Part shown: one piece after another, positions 1-10,668 of the stretch
Position numbering within the stretch: the stretch's first letter is position 1
How the letters are laid out: every line of letters starts with the position of its first letter
Assembly (NCBI RefSeq): GCF_000002075.1
Contig: NW_004797307.1
Location: 246,238 to 310,237 of the forward strand
Direction of reading: 5' to 3'
Length of the DNA: 64,000 bases
Source of the DNA: Aplysia californica
Lineage: Eukaryota; Mollusca; Gastropoda; Aplysiida; Aplysiidae
Position numbers and translations under genes: made by a program
Notes under the pieces: generated by a model
Databases searched by the model: none
What the model saw: only the letters and a program-made list of their open reading frames with translations
What the model was told of the DNA's origin: nothing

Positions 1-180
1 CTCTACTTTTCCATACCTCATGTCTATGTTGCAAAGGTCTTGTCTCGCCTTGAGGACCTCCAATTTGTCCACAAACTGTGTGAAATGCACTATAACAGGT
101 CTCGTTTTGTTTCCGACTTGTGGACCAATCCGGTGTGTACGTATGAAAACTTCCTCTTTCCAGGCTTTACAAGACACTGT
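1..180 (-). mobile_element. LINE ORF1-like fragment
   Basis: An open minus-strand frame runs from about 177 to the window edge. It reads FIRTHRIGPQVGNKTRPVI and VHFTQFVDKLEVLKARQDL, which looks like the RNA-binding core of L1/Tx1-type ORF1 proteins (HRIG, RPVIV-F, KEEVL-AR). A piggyBac element abuts it at a TTAA (186-189). Confidence 0.5.
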
Positions 181-767
181 TCTGTTTAACACCTACGGGA
201 CTGGCCTCACACTTGACTTTCTCTGTCCCACGACCAGAGCCGCCGCTCACTTACTGGCTATTTGCCATATATATGCATTAATCAAATATGAATTACTCAG
301 CCCCTGGTAAAGCTATAGACATGAAACTTCACCAAAGTGTCCTAAGCTTGTTCCCCTATACTGTTATACATTGTTTTAAAAAGAATATTGGCTTTGTTCA
401 TATTGGTGTAATCAGTTATGTAAACAAAGCATAACAAAATGAATAGGCAAACAAGCTCAGAAAAGACATCATCATAATGGCGTGAAACTTATTTTTCATT
501 AACCAATTGATACAACAGACAATTTTACATATATTTCAAGGTCCAGGTAAGTTCAGATAAATCTAGTGAATGTAATTGTACTTCATGTCCACGTAAGAGA
601 AAAATACTCCAATGACCAGGTGAAAAACATTTAAGATTGCCACACATTTTTCCTAGCAATGAATAATGCACACCAACAGAATTACACATTACAACACAGA
701 ATTACAAATTACAACACAGAAGAGAAAAAAATTGACTCGTTTTGGACGAGATCTCAGCCTAGTCGGC

Positions 768-1052
768 TTAGTTGTAGGATCGAACCTGACGTGCATTATC
801 TTGACTAGTCTGATAGGACTCAAAGCAAGGCTCAACACAGAGAGGAACTTTGTAGACTCTGCACTTGTGTCTGGTTTGTTTGCGCCGGCCACTGTCCTTT
901 TTGCTGCTGCAACAGACACATTGTCTGGTTGGTTGGCGTTTCTTTTCTGTTGTTGGAATACATTCTGAGAAGTGGGGACTGCTCTTGTGACTGAGACTCT
1001 TGATTGTAGTCGGCAGGTGGGGGCTGTGTTTGTTTTTCAGCCACATCAGCAA
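768..1052 (-). pseudogene. piggyBac transposase C-terminus with intact Cys-rich domain
   Basis: Reads PTRQCVCCSSKKDSGRRKQT then HKCRVYKVPLCVEPCFESYQ, the Cys-rich domain of PGBD-type transposases. It aligns with the C-terminus of the 39.6-41.9 kb copy but keeps the segment between CVCCSSK and VPLC that the other copy has lost. Confidence 0.8.
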
Positions 1053-1539
1053 GGATGCACCGTCTCTCTGGAGGCTGTGTCGGCTTGAGTTAGGCGTCCT
1101 TTAGTTTGACCGGCTCTTCTCTGGGGTATTTTAACTTCTATTTTTCTTTTACCTCCTCTTTTTGACCTTGTAGTTTTGGGTATACTATTTGTTATTTTCT
1201 CTAAGTCTCCTCATAACACTTGAGGGGTATGTAAACATGGTTCTGAGGTCGAAATGACAACGGAGTGTTTGGGGAGTAGGTTATTCTATTGTCCTCTTTA
1301 GTGAATACACTGTCTGTGTCAGAACCACAGGCTGGGACTCCATTTTGAAAAAAATTTTCACTTGTCAAAACAAATTCTTTATACATTTTTGCAAAAAGAG
1401 ACCTGAACTAAAACTGAGCCAAACAAGTAGACCAGCACTGACTACACCAGTCCACCAACACAGAAAAGTTGGATTATCTTTAGTAATTTTTATCCTTTCA
1501 AGGAGAATTTTATATCACGTAAATCACAAGATCCTGATA

Positions 1540-2880
1540 CCTTTATGATAGTATAATTTTTGATAATATCCAGAACTTATAGCAGTCACAAACACCACAA
1601 AATAGTAGGAGCACATGAAGAAGGCTGCCTGTTGGCACGATCACAACTCGCTGTTCATTGTGCAGCGAGGAGCCCCAAGATTTAGAGCATTGGCTGCTGA
1701 GATGCCCTATTACGGAAGTTCGGCAGTGGCATCTCTTTGGGGAGGATTCAGGGAGTTTGGACCACAGAACACCAATACTAGTTTGTGTAATGTCAGCTTT
1801 CCACAAAGTTGAAAAAGGATGAAAACCGGGCTTGATCACCCTCCAAATCACTCCTTGTAACCGGCTTCTTCCCGACCGGTGCGGAGAGAGAATGCGAGTC
1901 TACAATATCCCACATGCTGTTCACGGTTCCACAAAGCGTGCTGTGTGAAGAGCATCTTTGGACATCAACAACTTTGAAACGTAGAATTTCAGGGTCAAGT
2001 GGCCGAGTGTGAAAATATCTGGCATGCCAAGATGACTTTCATCTTTTTCCCTCTGGGCAGGGTGAAGAGACACTCAGCTTGGGAGCAGTGCGAATTGACT
2101 CGCCAGATGTTCCGAGGGAGAAGAGCTCTTGGAGGTTGCACCACTTTGCAGTCATTCTTTCGCCATCCAAGCTGAAGGAGATGTTTTTCGTCATGAAATT
2201 GTTCCTCAAGTTTTTGATGAGGTGTGGTGGATCTGGCATGAAAAAAGACTGAGTGGTGTCATGAAACACATATGGTCGTTCCACACACACACACGTTTTT
2301 CATCCATTTCCATTCGCAGGATTCTTGGTCCATCACGATGGCATCAACATATAGACCAATCGCTTTGACCAGGTTGTGCTTGGCCACAAAATACCCCGGC
2401 ACCTGCTTCCACTTTAGAGTCAGTCCCCTGCTCAAGACCAAATTTCTTGGTCAGCGATTTCATCACTCTGGTGATGCTTGCGGCAGTTATCAGAACCAAC
2501 CAGCTTGTCACAATGATGATTGTATGTCAGGGCTTTGGTCACAGTCATTCCATCAAAGGAAAGTGTCACTCTTTTCTCATGTTCCCCCAGTGCTAATGTT
2601 CTCAATTGCATCATTTCCCACAGACTTTGACACAAACCGACCCCAGTCAACACAGTAGAAAATTGCCTCCTGAGTGTTGTTGGGTGCGGTAGCTGAAACC
2701 CAACGGAGCGGAGAACGACGTATGCAGAAGTGCTCCTAAAGTACACAGCGAGACACAACTCCATAGCCTCTTTCTCGGTGTCCCAGTTGATCCTCTTCTT
2801 CGCCCCCATCAGGATCTTGAATAAAACTGCTGGAACAAGTGGTAGGTCTTTAAGAAAATTTTCCAGGATTGCTTCTTTCT
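1540..2880 (-). mobile_element. P-element-like transposase remnant
   Basis: Three frames on the minus strand carry P-element/THAP9-type blocks in order: SAYVVLRSVGFQLPHPTTLR (2640-2740), VTLSFDGMTVTKALTYNHHC, GLTLKWKQVPGYFVAKHN (about 2380-2430), FFMPDPPHLIKNLRNNFMTK (2180-2250), and a later block with KFYVSKLLMSKDALHTARF (about 1900-2000). Several frame changes separate the blocks, so it is dead. It sits between the N- and C-terminal parts of the piggyBac transposase. The stretch 1100-1540 has a basic reading frame that I could not assign. Confidence 0.65.
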
Positions 2881-3212
2881 TCGCACGAAGAGACGCTACT
2901 TGTTTAGCTCTACTGCAACCTCTCTCACCTCTCTGTACACCTCAGGCACCCCCTAGTTGTACATCTGTCCCGATCAATGATTATAGGTTCCTGATCTACA
3001 ACACTTTCTTTCTTGATCTGAAGACTCCTGGTCCAATAAACTAGGGTTGCTATCCAACTCCTCTTCCTCTTCATAGCTGTCTGCATCCATACCAATTTCG
3101 TCAACCACCTCCTTTTAGAAATCATTGTGTGGCATGCCAGTGATTTTCCTTGTTCTAAATTGCCACAAATCGGAAGCAAAATATCTAAACAGAAGTAATA
3201 AGTAACCGATAG
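2880..3212 (-). pseudogene. piggyBac transposase N-terminal fragment (copy 2)
   Basis: The minus strand matches the acidic start of the 39.6-kb transposase: GMDADSYEEEEELDSNPSLL and DQESSDQE versus CMDADSDEEAVESDSST and DQEPSDQEE, then the Arg/Gly-rich stretch with frame changes. The sequence upstream of the start also matches (GTTTAGATATTTTGCTTCC versus GTTTAGATATTGAGCTTCC). Confidence 0.75.
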
Positions 3213-5166
3213 CAGGGCTGCCAAGTTGTGGAAAATTACTCGAGGGACACATCGGACTTCGCAGAGCTACATAACTATAAGACTTAACATCCCCCCATAA
3301 AAACTCTTTGGATTTGTTAAACAAAAAATTCAGCCAGGTGAAGAGTAGAGATTCTAGTACGAAGCAAAAATGAAGGGGAAAAAAATAATTATAATAATGG
3401 TGGACTTACTAGTCCTTGCTTTGTTAAAGCCATGGTTGTTGCAGACTTTCATGCTTTCAGTACACTTGCTGAGGGATCTCTCTTGAAGCACTCTTGTGTA
3501 TTTGTTTCAAGATGAGAAGACTTTGCAGGGTATCAATGGACATAGAACTGCGAAAATCTGTCCTGTTCACTTTAACCGGACTGAAAATTTTTTCACTGCT
3601 GCGCTGTGGTCTAAGAAAATAATTTTTAGCATGATAGAGGGAAGATGTTTCAACAGAGGCGAGCCAGAATGATTTTTCAGTTTTTGCAGGTTTTTCCATT
3701 GTTGGTCCATGGATAACTTTTCAAAGTTAGGAGTGTTTAGCAGGTCACAGTCATCAATGGTCACAGCAGAAGGCAGCAAGAGTGGAAACTTTTTCAAGAA
3801 CTTCAAGGAAGAAAACTTGGCATTCTCTCTCCCCAGAATATCTGCAACCTCTGCATGCTTAATTACAGGCTCATCATCCAGTGGCAGATTTTTAAGGAGA
3901 TATGTGCTCAGGAACTGCACAACATTCTTGTAAAAGAATTTCCTCTTTTCTGTGCTGATGTTCTATGTTTCCATATAGTCCCTGAGACTAGAACCAATCA
4001 TTAGGTTGTTTCCATCCACAATGTTGTAGGCTGATGAATAATCAACATCGGAGACAAGCTTTCCCCTCAGCCCACATGGCTTGACAAACATTAGCTTGAG
4101 GTCTTTAATAAGTCCTGACAAGAGTCTGTGTTGTCTGTGAATTAGAGGGGCCTCTTGTTTGAAGAGCTGGTTTGCCCAGTCAAAAACAGGAATTACATAT
4201 GCCAGGTAGAGAACACACATCTTCGTTGTCCTTGATTCCAAGTTTTTTAGAACATTTTCCTTTCTGCTGCCCCCATCTTCTCTAGCTCCAATTGATCCTG
4301 CTTCCTCTTTATCTTCTCCACATTCAGCTTTGAAAAACAGCCGTTATGGCTCCCATTGAGCTAAAACCCACTTGCATGTTGCTCCAAGGGAGAGCCATCT
4401 AGTAGGGCAGTGTTATGGCACTTCCGTTACAGGTGTTTCACATTCTTGTTGAAAGTCCTTCAATGTCTTTTTCTGGGTAGCACTTTATTGGGATTAGAGA
4501 AGAAGTCGGAAATGATGCTTTTGACACAGATTTGGCAATCTGCACATGTTTGGGTCCGTTGATGTGTCGTTCACAGTCGGTTCTTCCATCATGGCCGATA
4601 GAAAAATCACATCTACACACTGAGCAATGCACACTGTGGATATTTGATGGCAGTGCTGATAAACACGGCCATTGGACACTATACTTCTTTCGGAATGAAC
4701 ACAGGCGTTTAGCTTGTTTTGATTTGGGCTCACGAGCCCCTAGATCCGCTGCAGTTCGCTTCTGGTTCGACATTTTGAACCATGCAACAACTACAACTGG
4801 CCTACGTGACTCGTGCTAGGCCTAGCTTTGCCGTGCCTACTTGCCCGACTTGCCAGATAAAATATTATTTAAAAATTCAAGACAATACCAAACATTGGCC
4901 AAGTTCGAAAATTTGGCTAACATAATGAAGAGTTATCCTTAATATGCCTAAAGGGTGTTTTTTTTTCAATTTTAGTTTGGCTTTACTCAACATTTTTCCT
5001 CGCCCATTTCCCGCATGGCTTGACCGGTGTAAACAAAAGCGGGGCCCCCTGGGAAAAATTGCAATGTTGAGTTTCGTGCGGGACATTGCACGTACTCGCG
5101 GGACCGCGGGACAGGTGCCCAAAATGTGGGACTGTCCCGCACGATGCCGGACACTTTGCAGCCCTG
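3213..5166 (-). mobile_element. hAT-like DNA transposon inserted in piggyBac copy 2
   Basis: Inverted ends are CAGGGCTGCCAAGTTG at 3213 on the plus strand and CAGGGCTGCAAAGTGT at 5166 on the minus strand. Flanks CCATCG and CTATCG are an imperfect short target duplication, and the bases beyond rejoin to match the 39.6-kb copy. Coding remnants on the minus strand: a zinc finger at 4438-4773 (VHCSVCRCDFSIGHDG, then RHINGPKHV), 3963-4241 (VIPVFDWANQLFKQEAPLIH), 3567-3920 (AEVADILGRENAKFSSLKF), and 3457-3620 with the C-terminal dimerisation style FRSSMSIDTLQSLLI. Frames are broken several times. Confidence 0.7.
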
Positions 5167-5310
5167 CGATGGGTTTACAAAAATATGGAACTTGTTGTTA
5201 GAAACATGGGCTGGCCTTTGTTTAGGTCTTTTCTCTCATGAGTATTCTCATCCGCTGTCCTGGGGAAGCAGTCTGTCTTGTGACTCTAGTCATTCTATGT
5301 ATACAATTAG
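5167..5310 (-). mobile_element. 5' terminal piece of piggyBac copy 2
   Basis: The plus strand reads AAACATGGGCTGGCCTTTG and CTGTCCTGGGGAAGCAGTC, the reverse complement of 39460-39550 of the younger copy with CpG-to-TG/CA decay. The outermost inverted repeat is no longer recognisable. Confidence 0.7.
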
Positions 5311-5344
5311 TAACAATTATATCAGTTTTGAGTCTCTTTGCTTT

Positions 5345-5580
5345 GATGTGGTGTCGGTAGCATCGACCTAGTGGTTAGGCTATCGAACCCGTAATCGAGA
5401 GACTACGGATTGGGGGGTTCAAGCTTCAGTTCGGTACGGCGTTGTGTCTTTGGGAAAGGCTTTTTACATGAATTTCTTATTGGGCTCAGTCCTTTCGGAG
5501 ATGGACGTTTAATTCGGAGGTCCCCCTCTAAAATAACCTAACAGTGTTGACAGGGGCATTAAACCTATACAATTTTTTTG
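5345..5580 (+). repeat. tRNA-SINE, family A1
   Basis: A tRNA-like head (ACCTAGTGGTTAGGCTATCG, then GGGGGTTCAAGCTTCAG as B box) is followed by the body shared with 17930-18155 and 32680-32880 (CTTTGGGAAAGGC, CAGTCCTTTCGGAGATGG, AACCTAACAGTGTTGACAGG). Confidence 0.75.
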
Positions 5581-7439
5581 TTATGTTGTAAGCATACTTT
5601 AACGCATAGGCCTACTGTTCCTTGAAAGTGGGTTTGACTCCACGTTTCCATCCAAAAGTAATGTGTTTACTACAGATTCATGCACAAGCTTATACTTGAG
5701 GGATTTTATCATTTTAGTTTCTGCGGCTATTACCCATATAACCAGGGAACCGACAAATAGTTGGCAGAACAACCCACTCGCTATATATTCTCTTGTTTTG
5801 TGTCAGGTTAAACTTATTCGTGTTGTGTTTTCAGTTTACGCCCTCCAGACTCCAGAAAACAGTTCCATGGTACAATGCCACTATTTCGCGGACGTCATGG
5901 TGGCCTAACCTCAACAATGGTTACACAACACACCGTTGACACACTACTTTTAGAAATGAAGAATTCTTGCAATACTATTCTGCAAACATACACCCAGCTA
6001 CTCTCAAAGTATGCACAGCATTTTTACAATTCTACTGATATAAGATTTAACACACTATGCTACACAAAAGCCCAAGTATTTTCTGAAAAGGCTGCCTTCT
6101 GAAAATGTCAAAGCTCAAACGTATATTTATTTGCTCCTCTCCTTCAGGTCTACTCCTATAGCAGTATCAAGGTTGACTTACCTAAGCAGTGGTGGTAGTG
6201 GTAAAAAAAAGTTTTCTAACCTAAGCGATTGTGATATGACCCTGACATATTGTTATTGGTGTCTGACTTGTGACCATGATGTCTGTGGCGAGTGTGTCTC
6301 AAGGTGGATGTGATATTAAACCATTTTGCAGAGTTGTGAGAATTTCCGTTCTATGTATTGTACTGTGAAGCAGATTTGTGAGATGATTTTAATGTAGTAT
6401 TATAATGCTTGTGGTTCCAACTTTCCTTTGAATTGAACTGTGTACAGGTAATTAATGTGTTGTGTCACTTAGGACAGCTTCAAGCCATAAAGTAGGTTGT
6501 TGGCGGACGCAGAGCTGTGGTCTGCTCGTTCTGATTTTTTGTTTTAGTATAGCCTGATCTGTTCCTGGCAAAATGTGGCCGTAACTGTGTTGCCTCGTTG
6601 CAAACACACTCTTTGGAACATCACAGCAGCTGCAGCAAACCCGCACTTGTCTCTACATAGCGTTGGACAGAAGGGCGAGAGCCCAGCTATTGCTAGATCG
6701 ATGACTACAACAACTCATTGCAGACTACAGCTATCCACTGGGAGAAATGTGACCATTATCAAAGTTACCCTGTCACCTTTTCCCAGTGAGACGCCATACA
6801 AACATGCTGATTTCTTACTTCTCCTCACGATTTCACCAGATAAGATGCATCTTTATTGTCCAGATCCTGGCACCAGCATGATATTGGTAAAGGATGAGGG
6901 ATGGATTTGACTTCTTGCTCCAGGTGGTTAAGGTTTTTTTTGTTTTTGACACAAACTGATTTACCAGGATGTTTAGACGGCCCATTATGTATGTAGGGAC
7001 CAAAGAATTTAAATTGAGAATTTCAATTCATGGTGCTCTGGTGCAGAAGACCTCAGTTTGATCTTTTCTAGAATATACATATCTTTTTCCGTTTCCTTGT
7101 ATGTGTCTTCGATTACTTCAGTCTTTCTCACCACTATTGTTACAAATACTGTATGACCAGTGATAAATTTATCTTAACCTATGAATTATTGAGTTTATTC
7201 ATTTTTGTGGAAGTACTCGTTCTGTCTCTTGAAAACGGACGTTTGGTGAATGTTTTGGTCTGTTCTGCTCTTTCTTCTTTTGCGTGTTGGGTTTTCCTAT
7301 ACTATTCCTTGTGTATGTGTTATTATTGAAATGACCTGATGTACATTGTACTGTACAATATTCACATTTTTTCTGAGAAAAAAAATGTGTTGGGACCTAG
7401 AAAGAGGAAATGAAATCTGAATACAATTCTTGGGTGATT
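5581..7439. other. No gene recognised
   Basis: Unique-looking AT-rich sequence with no convincing coding frame. It contains one copy of a 70-bp mini-retroposon (6645-6716) and nothing else I can name. Confidence 0.4.
6645..6716 (+). repeat. Mini-retroposon copy (related to 62518-62595)
   Basis: CACTTGTCTCTACATAGCG, TTGGACAGAAGGGCGAGAG and AGCTATTGCTAGATCGATGA match the 62.5-kb copy at most positions and end in a short ACAACAAC tail. Confidence 0.6.
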
Positions 7440-7605
7440 GGCAGGTGCTCTTGTGTGGTTTTCTCCTTCTTTCCAATAAAACATCTACTGTCCTTATCTC
7501 TCCTTCTTTTTTGTGTTTGTTACTCCCTTGTAACACTTCTAATCTTTGGCACTTGTATAACCTAATTGTGTTGCAAGTGCTGTAAACCTCTTATTAAAAC
7601 TAAAG
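7440..7605 (+). repeat. Hairpin-tail repeat family H, degenerate copy
   Basis: Body words shared with the 50690-50885 copy: GTGTGGTTTTCTCCTTCTTT, ATCTACTGTCCTTATCTC, TTGTGTTTGTTACTCCCTTG, ending TGCAAGTGCTGTAAACCTC. Confidence 0.6.
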
Positions 7606-7667
7606 ATCTAGATGCCAGATAATTACTCTGATGATTCGATCGTTCCGCCTTTACTCCAAGAACAGCT

Positions 7668-7749
7668 CGTCGCCTCAGAACTATTTTGTCCAAAGTGCCT
7701 CCTTACTATTACTAAAGTACACTTTGGACTAAATAGTTCCGAGGTGACG
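7668..7749. mobile_element. Foldback element, copy 1
   Basis: 82 bases with 30-base arms: CGTCGCCTCAGAACTATTTT on the left and, inverted, CGTCACCTCGGAACTATTTA on the right, both ending GTCCAAAGTG. AGCT lies outside each arm. A second copy is at 19481-19556. Confidence 0.75.
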
Positions 7750-8009
7750 AGCTGCCAAAGTAATTTTACGAGACTTTTTTTGGTTTCTCTTTGGTGACAT
7801 CTGTGGTAGCCACTGATGGACCCCACAATTTAACCATCTGTCTGTTGTCTGTTAGGCTTTTCCCAGCTCTGAGAGTCAAAGTGCTTCTTTCCAGCTCAAC
7901 AAATTAGTCATAATCATTTATAATTCCACTTTGACAAAAATGAGGAAGCAAAACAGCAGCTTGTTAATTTAATAATATTCAAGGGGACTGATAAGTCTTA
8001 TGTTCGATT

Positions 8010-8265
8010 TGACGACAGCGGCATCTGTGATGTAGCAGTTAGGCACTTATGCACTCCACTGTTGCACACAGGAGACCTGAATTCGATCCTGAGTGGGGAG
8101 AAATTTTTATCAAATATGTCGGTCTTTCAGTGAGGATGTTGCATCCCTCTGTCCGGGTTGGTCATGACAGGCAGGATCAGATTAATCAGAAACCCGCCTC
8201 CAAAATGATCTAAATTGTGTCAATGGGGATGTAAAGACACCTACATTTAAAAAAGAAAAAAAATA
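8010..8265 (+). repeat. tRNA-SINE, family B
   Basis: Head GATGTAGCAGTTAGGCAC with B-box-like GAATTCGATCCTGAG, body with CATCCCTCTGTCCGGGTTGG, end AATGATCTAAATTGTGTC and an A-rich tail. Inverted relatives lie at 8290-8460 and 38706-38890. Confidence 0.65.
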
Positions 8266-8289
8266 TGGTTAATGTGTTTCGCCTCCATT

Positions 8290-8460
8290 AGAACAATTTG
8301 GTTAGACCATTTAGGAGGTGGGCTGTCTCAAACTGGCCTGTCACTAGTGTCAGGGCCAAGCTGGACAGAGTAGGACACAGCATACCACTGAACCGACAGA
8401 TACCTCATAGAATGACTTCCCCACTTAAAAGTACTTAACTCTTAGTCTTACACCACATGT
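8290..8460 (-). repeat. tRNA-SINE, family B, partial
   Basis: The plus strand reads GAACAATTTGGTTAGACCAT then TTAGGAGGTGGGCTG, the reverse complement of the family B 3' end, continuing through CTGTCACTAGTGTCAGGGCC. Confidence 0.5.
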
Positions 8461-8574
8461 CAGTTATCTTGTTCTTTTTCACGCGAGTGGAAGGGAAAAG
8501 ATGCAAGTGAATTTTGCTGATTATACAAGCCTAACTAAGTTTAAGCATACCATACTCAAATATGCTTAAGCGGG

Positions 8575-9100
8575 AGGGTGGGCTCCCATGGCCTAGAAGT
8601 TAAAGTATTCGCCTCTCATTCAATAGGTCCCGGGTTTAAATTCGGATAGCCACAGACAATTTTCTTCTCTAAATTGTCTCCTTTCACCTTCTTAACTGCT
8701 CTCAAGCAGTCTGTCGTCTGCTTTCGTCTCCACTTTCTGCCCTCACCTCCTCTGCCCCCTCCTCTGGGCTCCTGACTCTTTCTGCAGCCTTTCTACTGCT
8801 ACTCCTTGGCTCTTTCTTACTGCTGTCTTTCAGCCACACCCTTGATCTTATGGTAGGAAGGATCTACACCGAGCCTTCTCGGACAAGGGCAGAAAATCAG
8901 GGAGGTCCTGTGTGCAAATTGCGCACGTTAAAGATTCCTTGGTGGTCCAAAATCAATAAGAGTAGGCTTCGTCCGCCACCCAGGCAAAATCAAAATTTCC
9001 TACCAACTGAAAATGTTTAATGTGTCCAGCGCACTCAAATGACCTGATGCAGTTGTGAGCGCCGTAAAACACTCACCACCCCCCCCCCCCAAAAAAAAAA
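8575..9100 (+). repeat. tRNA-SINE head with hairpin-type 3' tail
   Basis: A tRNA-like head (CCATGGCCTAGAAGTTAAAG, then GTCCCGGGTTTAAATTCGG) leads after about 350 bases into AGAGTAGGCTTCGTCCGCC and the shared 3' module GCAGTTGTGAGCGCCGTAAA. A C10 and an A15 run follow. A tail-only copy lies at 35660-35835. Confidence 0.65.
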
Positions 9101-9179
9101 AAAAACAACCCAAAAAAACAAACCTTATGCACTTGCAAACTCTTGCCAAACTAAACATACTCAAACCTTAGGTATATTA

Positions 9180-10633
9180 ATATTACAGTAAAGCATTTAC
9201 TAATAATATGCTAATGTGTACACACACAATTATTATTTTCTCTATATATAAAGAAAAGAGATAAAAAGACACATAGCGATTTTGACTTTGTGTTTTCCAG
9301 TTAAAACATGCCCAATTACAACAGTTTGAATCAATTCGATGTTCAAAAATGTTGCAAGCATTCACAATACATGCAAAACATAACATACTTCATTGCATAA
9401 GAGTTATTTTTCACAAGGTAAACATTTGAACAGTTCTGGTTACACAATTTCAACATGATTTATAGCACAGGAAATGAAGTCCATTACAACAGATCAAAAT
9501 ATTTTCTATATTATATTCAAATAGTGGAGCAAATATAAGGAAAAAACATGTAGGCTACCAGTATCTGAACCATCCAAAGCTACATTCACAAAATTTTAGA
9601 ACCTTTGAAGTTCAGCTTTGTGTCAGTGGTTCGATCAACACCTTGATTGTTTGTATTTATATAGCATTCTGGTTTCACACATATGTTGCTTTTTTAATTT
9701 AAATAAATATTTATGAGGCAGATGGCATGGTCCTTTTGTCTACAGTGAAAGGCAAATTGCCTTTCAAATTTTTGCAAATCAATCAGAAGAAGAAAAGCTG
9801 GTAATAATTGGGTATATATTCATGAGTTGTGCAAAAGGGCCTAGTGCCATTTCCGAGGAATATCTTCATTTGACTTTCCTTTATCTTGATTTCCAGGCTA
9901 TGCACTCGAAAATGATGGAACTTCAACACTCAGCACATGGCTATCTTTGAGCATGACCAAGCAGTAGGTGAAATAAATGACAGCTTTCAATGCTTCACAT
10001 GTAATGTATGGAGAAGTTGAGACAGCTCACGCAAACTCTAATATATACGTCTTCACAACATACAGCACTGCAAAGAAATTAGAAAGATATAATAGAAATA
10101 CTGTTTATGTACTAAATATATCTTATACACAAGCCAGGGAGAATGTGAGATGGGTCCGTTTCTTTTTGAGAAATCTAACTAAAGGATTAAACGTAAGTCA
10201 AGTTCCAGTTTGTATTTATGCTGATCAGAGAGAAAGTCTCAGAACTTTTAAAATCAAAACTTTATCTTCTTTCACACGATAATAATCGCTGGTATAAAAA
10301 ATGCCCCATTGAAAGTTGGTATCAGAATCAATAAAGAGGTCAGAACTGTATAGTCATGCATGCTAATCATTTCCTTTCATTTATAAGTTGAGAAGCAAAA
10401 TGACCACAAAAAGAAGGCACAAAATATATATGAGAGCAGAACTGAAACATTCCTCCATTCAAATCTAAAAAAAAAAAAATCATCCAATCCAAAGCTTCAG
10501 GTAAAAATCAGTCATTCTCAACAGTCTCAATACTGAACAAGAAGTATCAGATGAGTAAAACATTCCACAGAAGTCTATCAAAGTCATGAAATTATTGGAA
10601 AATAAAATGCTTCTCAAAAGTCAAAGCATTCAG

Positions 10634-10668
<35 letters not shown>

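Larger units (their letters stand above)
186..5310 (-). mobile_element. Old piggyBac-type element (copy 2), interrupted by two other DNA transposons
   Basis: The 3' end on the minus strand starts after TTAA at 186-189 with CACCTACGGGACTGGCC, the inverted end seen in the 39.4-42.5 kb copy. The 3' untranslated part and the transposase C-terminus follow (to about 1100). A transposase N-terminal part lies at about 2880-3212, and the 5' terminal part at 5167-5310. The middle of the transposase is gone. CpG sites of the younger copy appear here as TG/CA, so this copy is older. Confidence 0.75.

Noticed and set aside
2272-2658. 128-codon plus-strand open frame
   Set aside because: Antisense shadow of the P-like transposase remnant, whose motifs are on the minus strand.
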